A stretch of 48,551 nt of DNA from Prevotella ihumii (GCF_900155655.1 NZ_LT706987.1:747370-795920), one strand, 5' to 3'; positions 1 through 9,190 are shown, counted from the first letter of the stretch. Numbers and translations are program-made. The notes: generated by a model not told the origin, from the sequence alone.

Positions 1-79
1 AAAAACATTTGTTTCGTTGAGTACAAACATAAGTTTTTCGGGCAAAGGTAGTAAAGCAAGAATGTTACACAAAGGCGGC

Positions 80-161
80 TAATATTGGATGCTTACCGTT
101 AGACCAGTCAGACGTGTCAGACTGGTCGGACTAGTCGGACTGGTCTAACGACCGATTTGGG
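80..161. repeat. Short copy of the AACCCAAATCGG-type repeat with internal hairpin
   Basis: The 12-base arms GTTAGACCAGTC (98-109) and GACTGGTCTAAC (138-149) face each other around several copies of a GACTGGTC-like word. They are followed directly by GACCGATTTGGG (150-161), the terminal word of the dispersed repeat family seen at 10261, 15307, 16485, 16654, 23836 and 39470. The left end is degenerate. The rest of 1-267 shows no gene. Confidence 0.6.
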
Positions 162-267
162 ATAAAGATAAAAAGATGAGAAGAAGGTAATTGTATTTTT
201 TTGACAATAAATGGTGCTTTACAAAGAATAAGCCTTCGTATGAGAGATTTTAATTTTCTTGTAAATG

Positions 268-1029
268 CTATACTTCTATCTCAAGTCCATCGTATGCAAA
301 ATGAAAACCTTCAGGCAATAGGTGTTCGGCTTCAGCGTGTAAACCTATCTTGTGAGTGAGATGAGTTAGGTAGGTTTGCTTTGCTTTAATTCTCTTTCCG
401 AAGGCTATAGCATCGCTTACAAGTTGGTGAGAATGGTGCTCAGGTTCCCATCTTAACGCATTGACAACCAATGCCTCTACACCTTCAAGATAGGGAAGTT
501 CTACCTCTGATATGGTTTTCATATCGGTTATATACGCCAATTTGCCTATTCTGTAACCAAGAATGGGCAATTGTCCGTGCATTACTTCAATAGGAGTAAT
601 GCGTAATTCATTAATTATGAGAGGCTGATGAGGCTCAATGTTATGAAGATTGAGTCGTGGTACACCTGGGTAAAGGTGTTCGCCAAAGCAGTAGGGGAGT
701 GTGTGTTGTAAGCCTTGACAAGTGGCTTTATTGGCAAATACATCAATGTCGCCCAACATACAATAAGGTCGCACATCGTCTATTCCACCTACGTGATCGT
801 AATGAATGTGCGTGATGAGGATACCATTAATTTTGCGAAAGGGTAGCGGAAGTATTTGTTGACGAAAGTCAGGGCCGCAATCTATAAGTATTCGGGTTTG
901 TTCGGTTTCAATCATTGCTGCGGTTCTCAAACGATTGTCGTGTGGGTCTTTGCTTGTGCACACCTCACATTGACAACCTAAAACGGGAACTCCGTTAGAT
1001 GTTCCTGTACCTAAGAACCTTAGTTTCAT
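268..1029 (-). CDS. Metallo-beta-lactamase-fold hydrolase, PhnP-like
   Basis: 253-residue cytoplasmic hydrolase of the metallo-beta-lactamase superfamily. It opens with LRFLGTGTSNGVPVLGC, carries a CQCEVC cysteine cluster near residues 20-25 as in PhnP-type phosphodiesterases, and has the zinc-binding motif HIHYDHVGG near residue 74. Further histidines (MHGQ near 150, THLTHKIG near 220) fit the metal site. PhnP relatives cleave cyclic phosphate diesters, but there are no phosphonate genes here, so the substrate is unknown. It is the last gene of a minus-strand cluster, 9 bases after murB and 30 after the lipoprotein-murB pair starts to close, so cotranscription is likely. Confidence 0.85.
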   Translation of the reverse strand: MKLRFLGTGTSNGVPVLGCQCEVCTSKDPHDNRLRTAAMIETEQTRILIDCGPDFRQQILPLPFRKINGILITHIHYDHVGGIDDVRPYCMLGDIDVFANKATCQGLQHTLPYCFGEHLYPGVPRLNLHNIEPHQPLIINELRITPIEVMHGQLPILGYRIGKLAYITDMKTISEVELPYLEGVEALVVNALRWEPEHHSHQLVSDAIAFGKRIKAKQTYLTHLTHKIGLHAEAEHLLPEGFHFAYDGLEIEV

Positions 1030-1038
1030 ACGCTTTCT

Positions 1039-2043
1039 TTACCTTATATTTACTTCTGGATAGATTTCTATACCAAACTTTTCTTTCACATCGTGTTGTA
1101 TCGCTTTGCATAAGGCCACAACTTCCTCGCCTGTTGCACCACCCCGATTGACCAAAACCAATGCTTGCTTATCGTGAACAGCAGCGTTTCCGAGCGCTTT
1201 ACCTTTCCATCCACATTGTTCTATGAGCCAGCCTGCAGGGATTTTCTCTTGTGTTTCGTTTATCGTGTAGTGAGGCATACGCTCGTATTGCGCAGCTAAA
1301 GCATCGTATTTGGCTTTCTCTACAATGGGGTTCATAAAGAAACTGCCTGCATTGCCTAATACTTTTGGGTCGGGAAGTTTAGCATTACGAATGTCTATAA
1401 TCACATTACGCAACTCTAAAGGTGTAGGTTCTGCAATTCCTTTTTCGGTCAATGCAACACGTATATTTCCATAGTCCAACTTTGGACAATAAGTCTTTGA
1501 GAAGCGATAAGTTACAGCCGTTATGAGATACTTATCTTTCCATTCGTGCTTAAACTTGCTTTGTCGATAGCTGTATTCACATTCCGAATTTGTAAAACGG
1601 CAAATCTTTCCTGTTGCTATTTCTACAGCTTCTACCTCTGTAATAAAATCCTTTGCCTCCGCTCCGTATGCTCCAATGTTTTGTATAGCACTTGCACCTA
1701 CTTCTCCAGGAATAATAGAAAGGTTTTCAGCTCCATAGAGTTGATGTGTGACACAATAGTCTACCACTGCATCCCATTCAAATCCTGAACCGCAACGTAC
1801 GTGCTCTTCGTCCACTTGTTCTATGAAATTGATGCCCGAATGAATTACCATACCATCATAATCGCTTGTGAGTAAGAGATTGCTCCCACTACCTATTATT
1901 AGTATAGGATAGTCGTCTTGGGTCAGCATCTTTGCCACTTGTTGTGCTTCAGCTTCGGAGGTATATTCTATAAATCGTCGACATTTGGCATCAATCCCGA
2001 AAGTATTGTGGTGGAGCAGGCTATAATCTTGCAAATCTATCAT
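1039..2043 (-). CDS. murB: UDP-N-acetylenolpyruvoylglucosamine reductase MurB
   Basis: 334-residue flavoenzyme that reduces UDP-GlcNAc-enolpyruvate to UDP-MurNAc in the cytoplasmic phase of peptidoglycan synthesis. The FAD-binding part shows GSGSNLLL near residue 51 and IPGEVGAS near 110. The long type I form is indicated by YSYRQSKFK near 158. NAGSFFMNP near 232 contains the serine expected to be the proton donor, and the C-terminus has AGWLIEQCGWKG and YPEVNI. Length matches the E. coli type. It lies 16 bases downstream of the lipoprotein gene and 9 bases upstream of the metallo-hydrolase gene on the same strand. Confidence 0.95.
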   Translation of the reverse strand: MIDLQDYSLLHHNTFGIDAKCRRFIEYTSEAEAQQVAKMLTQDDYPILIIGSGSNLLLTSDYDGMVIHSGINFIEQVDEEHVRCGSGFEWDAVVDYCVTHQLYGAENLSIIPGEVGASAIQNIGAYGAEAKDFITEVEAVEIATGKICRFTNSECEYSYRQSKFKHEWKDKYLITAVTYRFSKTYCPKLDYGNIRVALTEKGIAEPTPLELRNVIIDIRNAKLPDPKVLGNAGSFFMNPIVEKAKYDALAAQYERMPHYTINETQEKIPAGWLIEQCGWKGKALGNAAVHDKQALVLVNRGGATGEEVVALCKAIQHDVKEKFGIEIYPEVNIR

Positions 2044-2059
2044 TACTTATCCCCTTTGC

Positions 2060-2911
2060 TTAATAAGCATTTATCTTAACCAACTTCCACGAATTGCCTT
2101 TCTTGTTGAATACTAATTGCGTTTCAACACCATTCGAAAGTCCACGGAAGGTAAGTATCTTGCGCTTGCTCTCCTTGTATTTCTGTCCGTAAAGAATGTT
2201 GTAAATCACGTCACCAGGGACTTCTGGCAAGAAACTGCTCCATTCTGCTGCTGGAATAGTTATATTCACATTGCTTGCCTCTTCACCATTTGGGTCTGGA
2301 CCGCTATAAGGCAACGGATTTTTAACAGCAGATAAGTCGCCTGAAGTAAAGAATCCTGAAAGAAACTTCAAGAACGATGCATTATGATTGATAGAGATGC
2401 CTACATTGCGAATTTGGTTCATTGTCCAATAGCCATCTTGATGGTCGAACCAATATTGCTCTACTAAGCCTTTGCGCAGATGTATTTTCTCCACAATAAC
2501 TGTATCAAGCTCGGTAGATTTTGCATACTCAGCTTGTTTCTCATCATCGAAAATCAATGTGTAATAGCCCTGTGGGCGGAAAAAGCGTTCCATCTTCCAA
2601 TTGTTGCGTGCTATTTGAGTTTCTTTACCATTTGTCTTTACAGGCAATGGGAAAAGAATACGATTACGTTGCAACTTCTTATTGGCAATAAAGTTGAAGA
2701 AGAAATCGTCAAATAATTGGTCGGCAGCCTTTGGCATTGGCGTTTCTGCTATCAGGGCTGTGGCAGAATCTACTGTGTCGGCTGTATCGACAATTGCTGT
2801 TGAGTCAACTTTGGGTGTATCAACGGGCTCTACTTTCTTGTTAGAACAACCTGTATTTACAGTCATCATTGCTACACACACTACTAAAACCAAAAAAGCT
2901 GCTTTCTTCAT
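2060..2911 (-). CDS. Lipoprotein, DUF4348-like
   Basis: 283-residue predicted lipoprotein. The signal peptide ends in a lipobox-like NTGC near residue 22. A Thr/Asp/Ala-rich linker (about 25-60) follows, then a conserved-looking domain starting ADQLFDDFFFNF. It recalls the DUF4348 family of Bacteroidales lipoproteins, from memory of family sequences. Function unknown; probably anchored to the inner or outer membrane facing the periplasm. First gene of the lipoprotein-murB-hydrolase cluster. A -7-like box TATATTTG lies on the minus strand at 2948-2941, about 30 bases before the start codon, without a clear -33 element. Confidence 0.75.
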   Translation of the reverse strand: MKKAAFLVLVVCVAMMTVNTGCSNKKVEPVDTPKVDSTAIVDTADTVDSATALIAETPMPKAADQLFDDFFFNFIANKKLQRNRILFPLPVKTNGKETQIARNNWKMERFFRPQGYYTLIFDDEKQAEYAKSTELDTVIVEKIHLRKGLVEQYWFDHQDGYWTMNQIRNVGISINHNASFLKFLSGFFTSGDLSAVKNPLPYSGPDPNGEEASNVNITIPAAEWSSFLPEVPGDVIYNILYGQKYKESKRKILTFRGLSNGVETQLVFNKKGNSWKLVKINAY

Positions 2912-3043
2912 AATTATTTTTTATATCTCTAAATTGTATGCAAATATACGATTTTTATTTTAATAAAGTGGTGTAAACCTTGTTTTCTCTATTGAGAAAT
3001 ACATTTTTCACATTTGGCGACCCCCTATTCAAATTATAAATTG

Positions 3044-3051
3044 TACCTTTG
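3044..3051 (+). promoter_or_regulatory. Promoter -7 box of pheS
   Basis: TACCTTTG matches the Bacteroidetes TAnnTTTG -7 element and ends 19 bases before the pheS ATG. A TTTG lies at 3013-3016, but the 27-base gap to the -7 box is longer than usual, so no -33 box is claimed. Confidence 0.6.
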
Positions 3052-3070
3052 CACTAAAATAATAAAGAAG

Positions 3071-4111
3071 ATGATATTAGAGAAGATAGAACAACTCTTG
3101 AAAGAAGTTAGCACCATTACAGCTAAGAACGCTGAAGAGGTGGAACAACTTCGCCTGAAATATCTAAGTAAAAAGGGTGAGATTAACGCATTGATGAGCG
3201 AGTTTCGCAACGTAGCTGCCGACCAAAAGAAGGAAGTGGGTATGAAGATTAACGAGCTAAAGCAGAATGCGCAAGAACGCATCAATAGTCTTAAAGAACA
3301 GCTTGAAACCAATGAAGCACAGAGCGATGATATAGACCTTACTCGCACGGCTTATCCTGTGGGCTTGGGTACACGCCACCCACTCACTTTGGTAAAGAAC
3401 GAAATCATCGACATCTTTGCACGTATGGGCTTCACTTTGTACCAAGGTCCAGAGATTGACGATGATAAGCACGTATTTACGATGCTCAATTTTGCTGCCG
3501 ACCACCCTGCACGTGATATGCAAGATACTTTCTTTATTGAGCGTACCAACACAATGGACGTTACAAAGAACGTTATTCTTCGTAGTCACACCTCTAACGA
3601 TGAGGCACATTATATGTCTACTCACGAACCTCCAATTCGTGTACTTTGCCCGGGTCGTGTATATCGCAATGAGGCCATTAGCGCACGTGCACACTGTTTC
3701 TTCCATCAGGTAGAAGGACTTTATGTAGACAAGGATGTTAGCTTCACCGACCTCAAGCAAGTGTTGCTTACCTTTGCACGTGAAATGTTTGGAGCTGATA
3801 CCAAGATACGTCTTCGTCCAAGCTATTTCCCATTTACAGAGCCAAGTGCAGAAATGGACATTAGTTGTAACATCTGCGGTGGCGAGGGTTGTGGTTTCTG
3901 TAAGCACACAGGTTGGGTAGAAATCCTCGGTTGTGGTATGGTCGACCCTCACGACTTAGAGGCTTGCGGTATCGACTCAAGCGTTTATACAGGCTATGCT
4001 TTCGGTATGGGTGTAGAACGTATTGCCAACTTGAAGTATCGTGTCAGCGACCTCCGTCTCTTCTCTGAGAACGACACACGTTTCCTTCGTGAATTTGAGA
4101 GTGCGTTGTAA
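3071..4111 (+). CDS. pheS: Phenylalanyl-tRNA synthetase alpha subunit
   Basis: 346 residues from the ATG at 3071. The open frame extends 19 codons upstream, but those residues are unlike the family and overlap the promoter. The N-terminal coiled-coil (about 1-90) binds tRNA-Phe and the class II catalytic core follows. Visible motifs are FHQVEGLYVD (motif 2) near 215-225, FTEPSAEMD near 255 and GMGVERIANLKY (motif 3) near 315-326. It forms an alpha2beta2 enzyme with PheT, which is not next to it here. A strong hairpin terminator follows at 4142, so it is probably monocistronic. Confidence 0.97.
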   Translation: MILEKIEQLLKEVSTITAKNAEEVEQLRLKYLSKKGEINALMSEFRNVAADQKKEVGMKINELKQNAQERINSLKEQLETNEAQSDDIDLTRTAYPVGLGTRHPLTLVKNEIIDIFARMGFTLYQGPEIDDDKHVFTMLNFAADHPARDMQDTFFIERTNTMDVTKNVILRSHTSNDEAHYMSTHEPPIRVLCPGRVYRNEAISARAHCFFHQVEGLYVDKDVSFTDLKQVLLTFAREMFGADTKIRLRPSYFPFTEPSAEMDISCNICGGEGCGFCKHTGWVEILGCGMVDPHDLEACGIDSSVYTGYAFGMGVERIANLKYRVSDLRLFSENDTRFLREFESAL

Positions 4112-4141
4112 TCTCGCAACCGCACTTATTCTTACAAATAC

Positions 4142-4178
4142 AAAAGGCATTGTAGCGCAGATAGCTACGATGCCTTTT
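4142..4178. terminator. Intrinsic terminator between pheS and the helicase gene
   Basis: Arms AAAAGGCATTGTAGC and GCTACGATGCCTTTTT enclose a short loop, with T-rich sequence after the right arm and an A-rich stretch before the left arm. It can therefore end both pheS and the convergent helicase transcript. Confidence 0.8.
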
Positions 4179-4183
4179 TGTTT

Positions 4184-6889
4184 TTATATGGGATAAATGG
4201 TCTTGAAGTATTGACTGATAAAGTCCATAAACGATGTTAATTCCCGATTATGAACGCCTCCATATCTATCCTTGCTTGTTAGTGCGTAGGCAATATATAG
4301 ACGGCGTTTGGCACGCGACATACCCACATAAAACTTGCGCGCATCTTCCTCATCGGCTTTCTTTTCCTTGTTTAGCGCATTGGGATAACGCCCTTTAGCT
4401 GCATCAAAGATGATAACATTGTCAAACTCTAAGCCCTTTGCTTTGTGAATAGTGGTAACATAAACCCGTTCTTGAATACTTTTGCTATTGCAGAAGTCGC
4501 TTTCTTTCATCGTGTTGATGTCCATCATATAACGTGCCGATTGTTCACCAAGCACATTAGGAATAGTTGGGTCGGTTACCATATCAATGTTTAAATAATT
4601 TGTGACATAATCCAATCGTGCCACTTCTTTGATATATTTATTCTCCAACATATATCCGTAACAACGTTTCAGTTCTGTTACGATAGCTTTTTCGTTGGTT
4701 TCTACCCTTTTGTAAAGTTGTTTTTGAGCCGATAGATACAGGTCTTGATATGCCGACCGCAGTGCTTTTACGTACGGCACAACACGTTTATGGCGAATGA
4801 AAGCTCCTTGTGCAGCAAGCCGAGGTGAAGCCTTATCGGCACAAAGCTTAACAAGACTGATGGTTGCCTTGACATCGTCAATGGCTTTATGCGAATTTTC
4901 GCCCACAAGGGAGAAACGTTCCAAGAGCGCTTCCAACTTGTATGATGGCAGATTGGGTTCTAACAGACGGATTATTTTCAATGAGTCCAAACACTTGTTT
5001 GGGTAGTTTGCTATCTTGTCGTTTGCATAGCGTTGCAAGTTATGGTCTAATATGGTTGCATCATAATTAGCGTTATGACCCAAAAGCGTGGCATTGTGCA
5101 CATACACCCAAAATCTTTGTAAAGCCTCAGCAGCTGGAAGCAACTCGCCTTTCGCCCTTTTCTCGTTATAAATTTTGTACATAGGGTTCTCCTTATCGCC
5201 AAGTTTTTCCAAGATAGGCTTTTGAGTTTCTATGTATAGGTCTAAGGGTTCGCCCACTATTGCTCCGTGTTTTATCTTTATGGCAGCTATCTCTATAATA
5301 TCATCTTCAAAGACATTCAGCCCAGTAGTTTCGGTATCGAACACCACAATTTCGTCTTCGTTGTATGTTTTCACAAATTCAGCGAGATAGGTGCTGTTCT
5401 CATAGCGGAGAAAGTCTGAAGGCGCAATCGCCAACTCTTTTAGTTTATGGACAAAACGGCGTGCCAACGCATTCGATTCGAACACTTTCATTCCCTTTAG
5501 CAAGCGTGTCCACGCCAACGAGTTGCGCTCATTGTTCAGTATGGTGAGGTGTGCCAATATCAGTTTCATATCTGCTGTATCGAATAGGTCACGCCCCGAC
5601 ACCTTAAAGTGTGCCAAACTCTTTCGTGCCATTGCTTCGCTTACCTTGTTGGCATCATTATTTGCATTTACAATAACGGCCGTTGTTTCGTTTTCAGTTT
5701 GTCCATAAAATGTCAAAGCCTTATCGGCTACAAGTTCTATTTCGTCTTCTAATGTGCGAGCAGGCAATATAAGGAGGTCGTCGGCTTGTGCTTTTTCCTC
5801 ATTGTCTGTAATGGGTAGCAATTTACGAGCTATGTTGAGTTGCTTTTCTGCATAGTCGTTAAATACGTCCAACAAGTATTTGGGCGACCTATGGTTTTTT
5901 AGCAGGTGGTGTATATTATCCTTACAACGCATTTTTAGCAATGTTAGTGTTTCCACCTTTGCCCCCATAAAGGAGAAAATAGCCTGTTGTTCGTCGCCAA
6001 GATACATCACTACGGGTTGATCTTTGGCTGTTAACAAGTCGATAATTGCCAATTGCATAGCGTTGAGGTCTTGCACCTCGTCTACCTGTATCCACGCATA
6101 TCGCTTACAGCTGCTCTCCTTATTATATATATTGTATGTAGTGAGCAGCAAGTCTTCAAAGTCCATCAAGTGGTGGTCGGTCTTGTATTGCTCGTAGCAA
6201 CCTGCATAATACATTTTCCATAACAGCGACCGCATCTTGTTCGCCATCTTCCAATCCAAGGTTGGGGTATCGGCATCGTCCAAAAATTGTTGTGCATTGC
6301 GATAAATATGAAGCACCGTTTGTTCGTTATACTCCAAATGCTGCGTCTTACAAATTTGCTTTACGGCATCTCTGTCGTCGTCTGTAAAACATTCGGGGTG
6401 GAGGTAATATTTCCAAGGGTGTAGGTGCTGCATCTGAAACATAAGGTGCGAGAAGAAAATTATCTCTTGATACGCTTTATAACGCTTAAAATTTCCTATG
6501 ATGTGTTCCTCGTTTTCGTTTCTGTAATCGGCAATGATGCTCACCGCCTCTTCATCGTCAATAATCGAAGTATCGGCAGCCACCTTATTTTCGTCAAACA
6601 AGAACTTAGAACAGAAGTGGTGTACATTGCCCACTTGCAGGTTTTCTACCTCCTCATTGTCTACCACCGTACGAATACGATTGAGCATTTCGCGTGCAGC
6701 ACGATTGGTAAAGGTGAGACAAAGCATATCATCGAAGGCTACACCCTGAGTGTGAGCATACTTCACACGTTCGGCCAAGATGTGGGTTTTGCCACACCCT
6801 GGCGATGCCAATACAAGGTGGTAGCCCTTATTGGCTTCCACTACGGGTTGCTGACTTTCGTCTAATGTACTTTGTTTTGGGTCTATCAT
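4184..6889 (-). CDS. UvrD/Rep-type helicase with inserted DEDDh exonuclease
   Basis: 901-residue SF1 helicase. N-terminal half: Walker A ASPGCGKTH near 28-36, TFTNRAAREM near 59, Walker B region QVDEVQDLNAMQ near 270, YLGDEQQAIFSFMGA near 300 and the NHRSP motif near 335. A DnaQ-like 3'-5' exonuclease is inserted at about 515-685: DTETTGL, the second acidic motif in LLGHNANYD, and HKAIDDVKAT. Helicase motifs resume with TTIHKAKGLEFDNVIIFDA near 820 and FYVGMSRAKRRLYIAYA near 860. All key catalytic residues seem present, so both activities are probably live. A role in DNA repair or recombination is inferred. A weak -7 box TAAATTTG lies at 6919-6912. The intact IS at 6978 sits about 90 bases upstream of the start. 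Confidence 0.9.
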   Translation of the reverse strand: MIDPKQSTLDESQQPVVEANKGYHLVLASPGCGKTHILAERVKYAHTQGVAFDDMLCLTFTNRAAREMLNRIRTVVDNEEVENLQVGNVHHFCSKFLFDENKVAADTSIIDDEEAVSIIADYRNENEEHIIGNFKRYKAYQEIIFFSHLMFQMQHLHPWKYYLHPECFTDDDRDAVKQICKTQHLEYNEQTVLHIYRNAQQFLDDADTPTLDWKMANKMRSLLWKMYYAGCYEQYKTDHHLMDFEDLLLTTYNIYNKESSCKRYAWIQVDEVQDLNAMQLAIIDLLTAKDQPVVMYLGDEQQAIFSFMGAKVETLTLLKMRCKDNIHHLLKNHRSPKYLLDVFNDYAEKQLNIARKLLPITDNEEKAQADDLLILPARTLEDEIELVADKALTFYGQTENETTAVIVNANNDANKVSEAMARKSLAHFKVSGRDLFDTADMKLILAHLTILNNERNSLAWTRLLKGMKVFESNALARRFVHKLKELAIAPSDFLRYENSTYLAEFVKTYNEDEIVVFDTETTGLNVFEDDIIEIAAIKIKHGAIVGEPLDLYIETQKPILEKLGDKENPMYKIYNEKRAKGELLPAAEALQRFWVYVHNATLLGHNANYDATILDHNLQRYANDKIANYPNKCLDSLKIIRLLEPNLPSYKLEALLERFSLVGENSHKAIDDVKATISLVKLCADKASPRLAAQGAFIRHKRVVPYVKALRSAYQDLYLSAQKQLYKRVETNEKAIVTELKRCYGYMLENKYIKEVARLDYVTNYLNIDMVTDPTIPNVLGEQSARYMMDINTMKESDFCNSKSIQERVYVTTIHKAKGLEFDNVIIFDAAKGRYPNALNKEKKADEEDARKFYVGMSRAKRRLYIAYALTSKDRYGGVHNRELTSFMDFISQYFKTIYPI

Positions 6890-7017
6890 AGCGCAAAAGA
6901 TGTGTTTTCTGCAAATTTACACAATTATTCTGATATTTGGTAAGGTAGTTTTCTTTTGTTGTTCATCTTATTTAAAATTATTGCTGTCCGGTAAAACTTT
7001 TTCAAACAAAATAAATT

Positions 7018-7050
7018 AGGGCTGACACATCTCACGAGGTGTCAGCCCTT
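7018..7050. terminator. Guard hairpin inside the IS left end
   Basis: AGGGCTGACAC and GGTGTCAGCCCTT form a strong stem-loop between the left inverted repeat and the transposase promoter, followed by TTTTGG. Such a structure would stop read-through transcription from outside the element. The decayed relative keeps a degenerate version at about 8676-8705. Confidence 0.65.
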
Positions 7051-7055
7051 TTGGT

Positions 7056-7063
7056 TATCTTTG
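7056..7063 (+). promoter_or_regulatory. -7 box of the IS transposase
   Basis: TATCTTTG fits TAnnTTTG and lies 24 bases before the transposase ATG, just after the guard hairpin. Confidence 0.55.
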
Positions 7064-7087
7064 TCTTTACTAAAATAAAACATAACC

Positions 7088-8323
7088 ATGAACAAAGATA
7101 GTCATTTTACCGGACAGCCGGTCTATAGTCAAGTATTAAAGTTACTCGACAAAGAGAAAATTCTTCAGATAAGCTGCGAAACGAAAGGAAGCGAGGCTTA
7201 CGTGAAGCGCTTTGACGGCTACCAACATCTCGTCGTAATGCTGTTCGGCATACTCAAACACTTTGATTCTCTGCGCGAACTTGAGATAGGCATGAAGGCT
7301 GAGGCTCACAAGCTCAGACACCTCGGAATGAGCTATTTGGTTCGTCGCAGCACGCTTGCTGAGGCCAATATACGCCGCCCTCAGGAGTTCTTTGCAAGTG
7401 TTTATGCGTATCTTTTGGAGAAGTATGCCAAATTTTTAGCGGACAGCCGCCCTTCCAAGTGCTATAAGGGGCAGACGCACGAGCCTAAAGACTGGGAGAA
7501 GTTGCTTTACATGATGGATTCTACCACTATAACGCTCTTTGACAACATACTCAAAGGTGTCGGGCGGCATCCAAAATCAGGCAAGAAGAAAGGCGGTATG
7601 AAAGTGCATACGGTAATGAAGTATCATGTCGGCGTGCCAATGGTGGTGCAACTCACTTCAGCTGCAAAACACGACCATTACCTGCTCAAAGAGGTGCATC
7701 TGCCCAAAGACGCCACTTTAGCAATGGACCGTGGTTATGTCGATGTCGCGCAATTCCAACGTCTTACAGAAGAGGGCGTTTGCTACGTGACCAAAATGAA
7801 GAAAAACCTTAAGTATGAGGTACTTAAATCCGTTACGTATGTCAATGCAGAGGGCCTCGTAACGCATATTGATCAGAAAGTGCTTTTTACAAGAGGAGAA
7901 CTCACCCACGAGGCACGAAGGGTGGAGATATTTTACGAGACAAAGAGACCTGTTGTACTATTGACCAACAACTTTGACTTTACTGTTGAGGACATTGCTG
8001 AAATCTACCGCCTAAGATGGGCTATCGAGTCGTTGTACAAACAGCTTAAACAGAACTTCCCGCTTCATTTCTTCTATGGGGACAGCGTCAATGCCATACA
8101 AATACAGACATGGGTAGTCTTGATTGCGAATCTGCTGATAACAGTCTTGTCAAGAAGCATTAAGAGACACTGTGCATTCTCGCAAGTTGTTACCATGATA
8201 AGACTTATGCTTATGTACTACGTTGATTTTATCGCATTCATGGAAAATCCCGAAAAAACTTGGAATGATTTCCTTGCAAAGGAGATGCAAAAAGCGCCAC
8301 CTGAACCAAGTCTTTTCGATTAG
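7088..8323 (+). CDS. IS4-family DDE transposase
   Basis: 411 residues. An N-terminal domain of the DUF4372 kind (HFTGQPVYSQVLKLLDKEKI) is followed by a DDE core: MMDSTTITLFD near 140, LAMDRGYVD near 215 (second acidic residue) and the YREK-like segment IYRLRWAIESLYKQLKQNF near 305, with the catalytic Glu. This is the layout of IS4-type transposases common in Bacteroidales. It catalyses cut-and-paste movement of the surrounding element. No frameshift or internal stop is present. Confidence 0.93.
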   Translation: MNKDSHFTGQPVYSQVLKLLDKEKILQISCETKGSEAYVKRFDGYQHLVVMLFGILKHFDSLRELEIGMKAEAHKLRHLGMSYLVRRSTLAEANIRRPQEFFASVYAYLLEKYAKFLADSRPSKCYKGQTHEPKDWEKLLYMMDSTTITLFDNILKGVGRHPKSGKKKGGMKVHTVMKYHVGVPMVVQLTSAAKHDHYLLKEVHLPKDATLAMDRGYVDVAQFQRLTEEGVCYVTKMKKNLKYEVLKSVTYVNAEGLVTHIDQKVLFTRGELTHEARRVEIFYETKRPVVLLTNNFDFTVEDIAEIYRLRWAIESLYKQLKQNFPLHFFYGDSVNAIQIQTWVVLIANLLITVLSRSIKRHCAFSQVVTMIRLMLMYYVDFIAFMENPEKTWNDFLAKEMQKAPPEPSLFD

Positions 8324-8493
8324 GGGGGCTTACTTTTGAAAAAATAAACCTAAAAGTCCTATTTTACGGGGCTTCGGGGAGGATATTTATGCTCTTTTGA
8401 GTTTTACCGGACAGCAATAATTTAAAATAATGGCTTCCTATGTGTTTCATTTTTTAGCGAGTAACCCATTTTTTACCCCTTTTAGAGTTATTA

Positions 8494-8512
8494 ATGACCG
8501 ATTTGGGTTGAA
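8494..8512. repeat. Isolated end of the AACCCAAATCGG-type repeat
   Basis: ATGACCGATTTGGGTTGAA is the terminal word of the dispersed repeat family without a recognisable partner end. It lies exactly where the decayed IS4-type transposase reading frame (8511-8783, minus) loses similarity to its intact relative. Confidence 0.55.
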
Positions 8513-8783
8513 CGACTTTACATACCTCTCTCCACCCATATCGCGGCTTATTTGGAGAATGTTTTGCTTGTTAAAGTAATTCAGTAGCTGGTTTAGTATC
8601 GGCTGTCCGAGAAAATGTGTACCTTTGCCTATGATTTGGTAATGATTTTTGTTTTGTCGCAGCAAATTACCAAAAAGGGCTGACTCCTCGAGTAGGAATC
8701 AGCTCAAATTTTTATTCTTGGAAGCTTGCATACACATGCATACGCGCGTACCCAAGCTTTGAAGTTTTAGCGGACAACAATAA
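8511..8783 (-). pseudogene. Decayed IS4-type element, transposase N-terminus only
   Basis: The minus-strand frame reads KGTHFLGQPILNQLLNYF and continues through LQISRDMGGERYVKSF. It matches the first ~50 residues of the intact transposase at 7088 (SHFTGQPVYSQVLKLLD, LQISCETKGSEAYVKRF). The terminal repeat AGTTTTAGCGGACAACAATA at 8763-8782 corresponds to the intact IS end with a few changes. The rest of the gene is missing; the frame runs into the repeat end at 8494-8512 and a stop soon after. It is an older, different copy, not a duplicate of the intact IS. Confidence 0.8.
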
Positions 8784-8809
8784 TTGATTTAACATTTTAA
8801 TTCCCCAAA

Positions 8810-9190
8810 TAGAATTGTTTGATATTTCCTATTATATATTCTAAATCCCTTTTATTGATGTTATAGAAAGCTAAAGTTCAACTTTGACAATGCCAAACAT
8901 ATATGTTTTACCACCTCAACATTGATGTTTGGCAAAGCTAAAGTTCAACTTTTACCTTCTGAAATACCACTTAATAGCACTTTTCTTGTTCACATTTTTC
9001 TTTTATTCGTTCTATATTTCCGTAATCTAAGCAGTATATTCTTGCACACTTTTTCAAGTTTACTCATTACTCATTATCAATCAACAGTTTACAATTGCAC
9101 ACACATTTATGCCACTTTTGTGTATCACGCTTCTTTTCAACGCATATACGAGAATTATGACCCTTGTATTTAACACTTATCCAAAGTAAA
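8810..9190. repeat. Intergenic repeat E, copy 1
   Basis: About 380 bases similar along their length to 23390-23790. Shared landmarks in the same order are TTTCCTATTATA, palindromes around AAAGTTCAACTTT (8873-8885), the perfect palindrome AAACATATATGTTT (8895-8908), TTGCACAC, a run ending in CAATCAACA, TTGCACACACATTTATGCCAC and an AACGCATATA word. Both copies contain a weak 79-83 residue reading frame with related translation, but its composition is not protein-like. Diverged, so old. Function unknown. Confidence 0.6.

Larger units (their letters stand above)
6978..8420 (+). mobile_element. Intact IS4-family insertion sequence, 1443 bp
   Basis: The ends are inverted copies of TTATTGCTGTCCGGTAAAAC (left from 6978, right ending 8420). 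The outside flanks read TTTAAAA at 6971-6977 and again at 8421-8427, consistent with a 7-base target duplication; the AT-rich flanks leave an uncertainty of a base or two. It contains one full-length transposase gene with its own promoter and a protective hairpin. The undamaged ends and frame suggest a recent arrival. Confidence 0.88.

Noticed and set aside
3257..3952. 231-residue minus-strand frame
   Set aside because: Antisense to pheS with no recognisable motif and biased composition.
8922..9173. 83-residue frame in repeat E (and a 79-residue counterpart at 23516)
   Set aside because: The translations are related because the DNA is related. No coding-like composition, no start context, and other frames are equally open. 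Kept as a repeat, not a gene.
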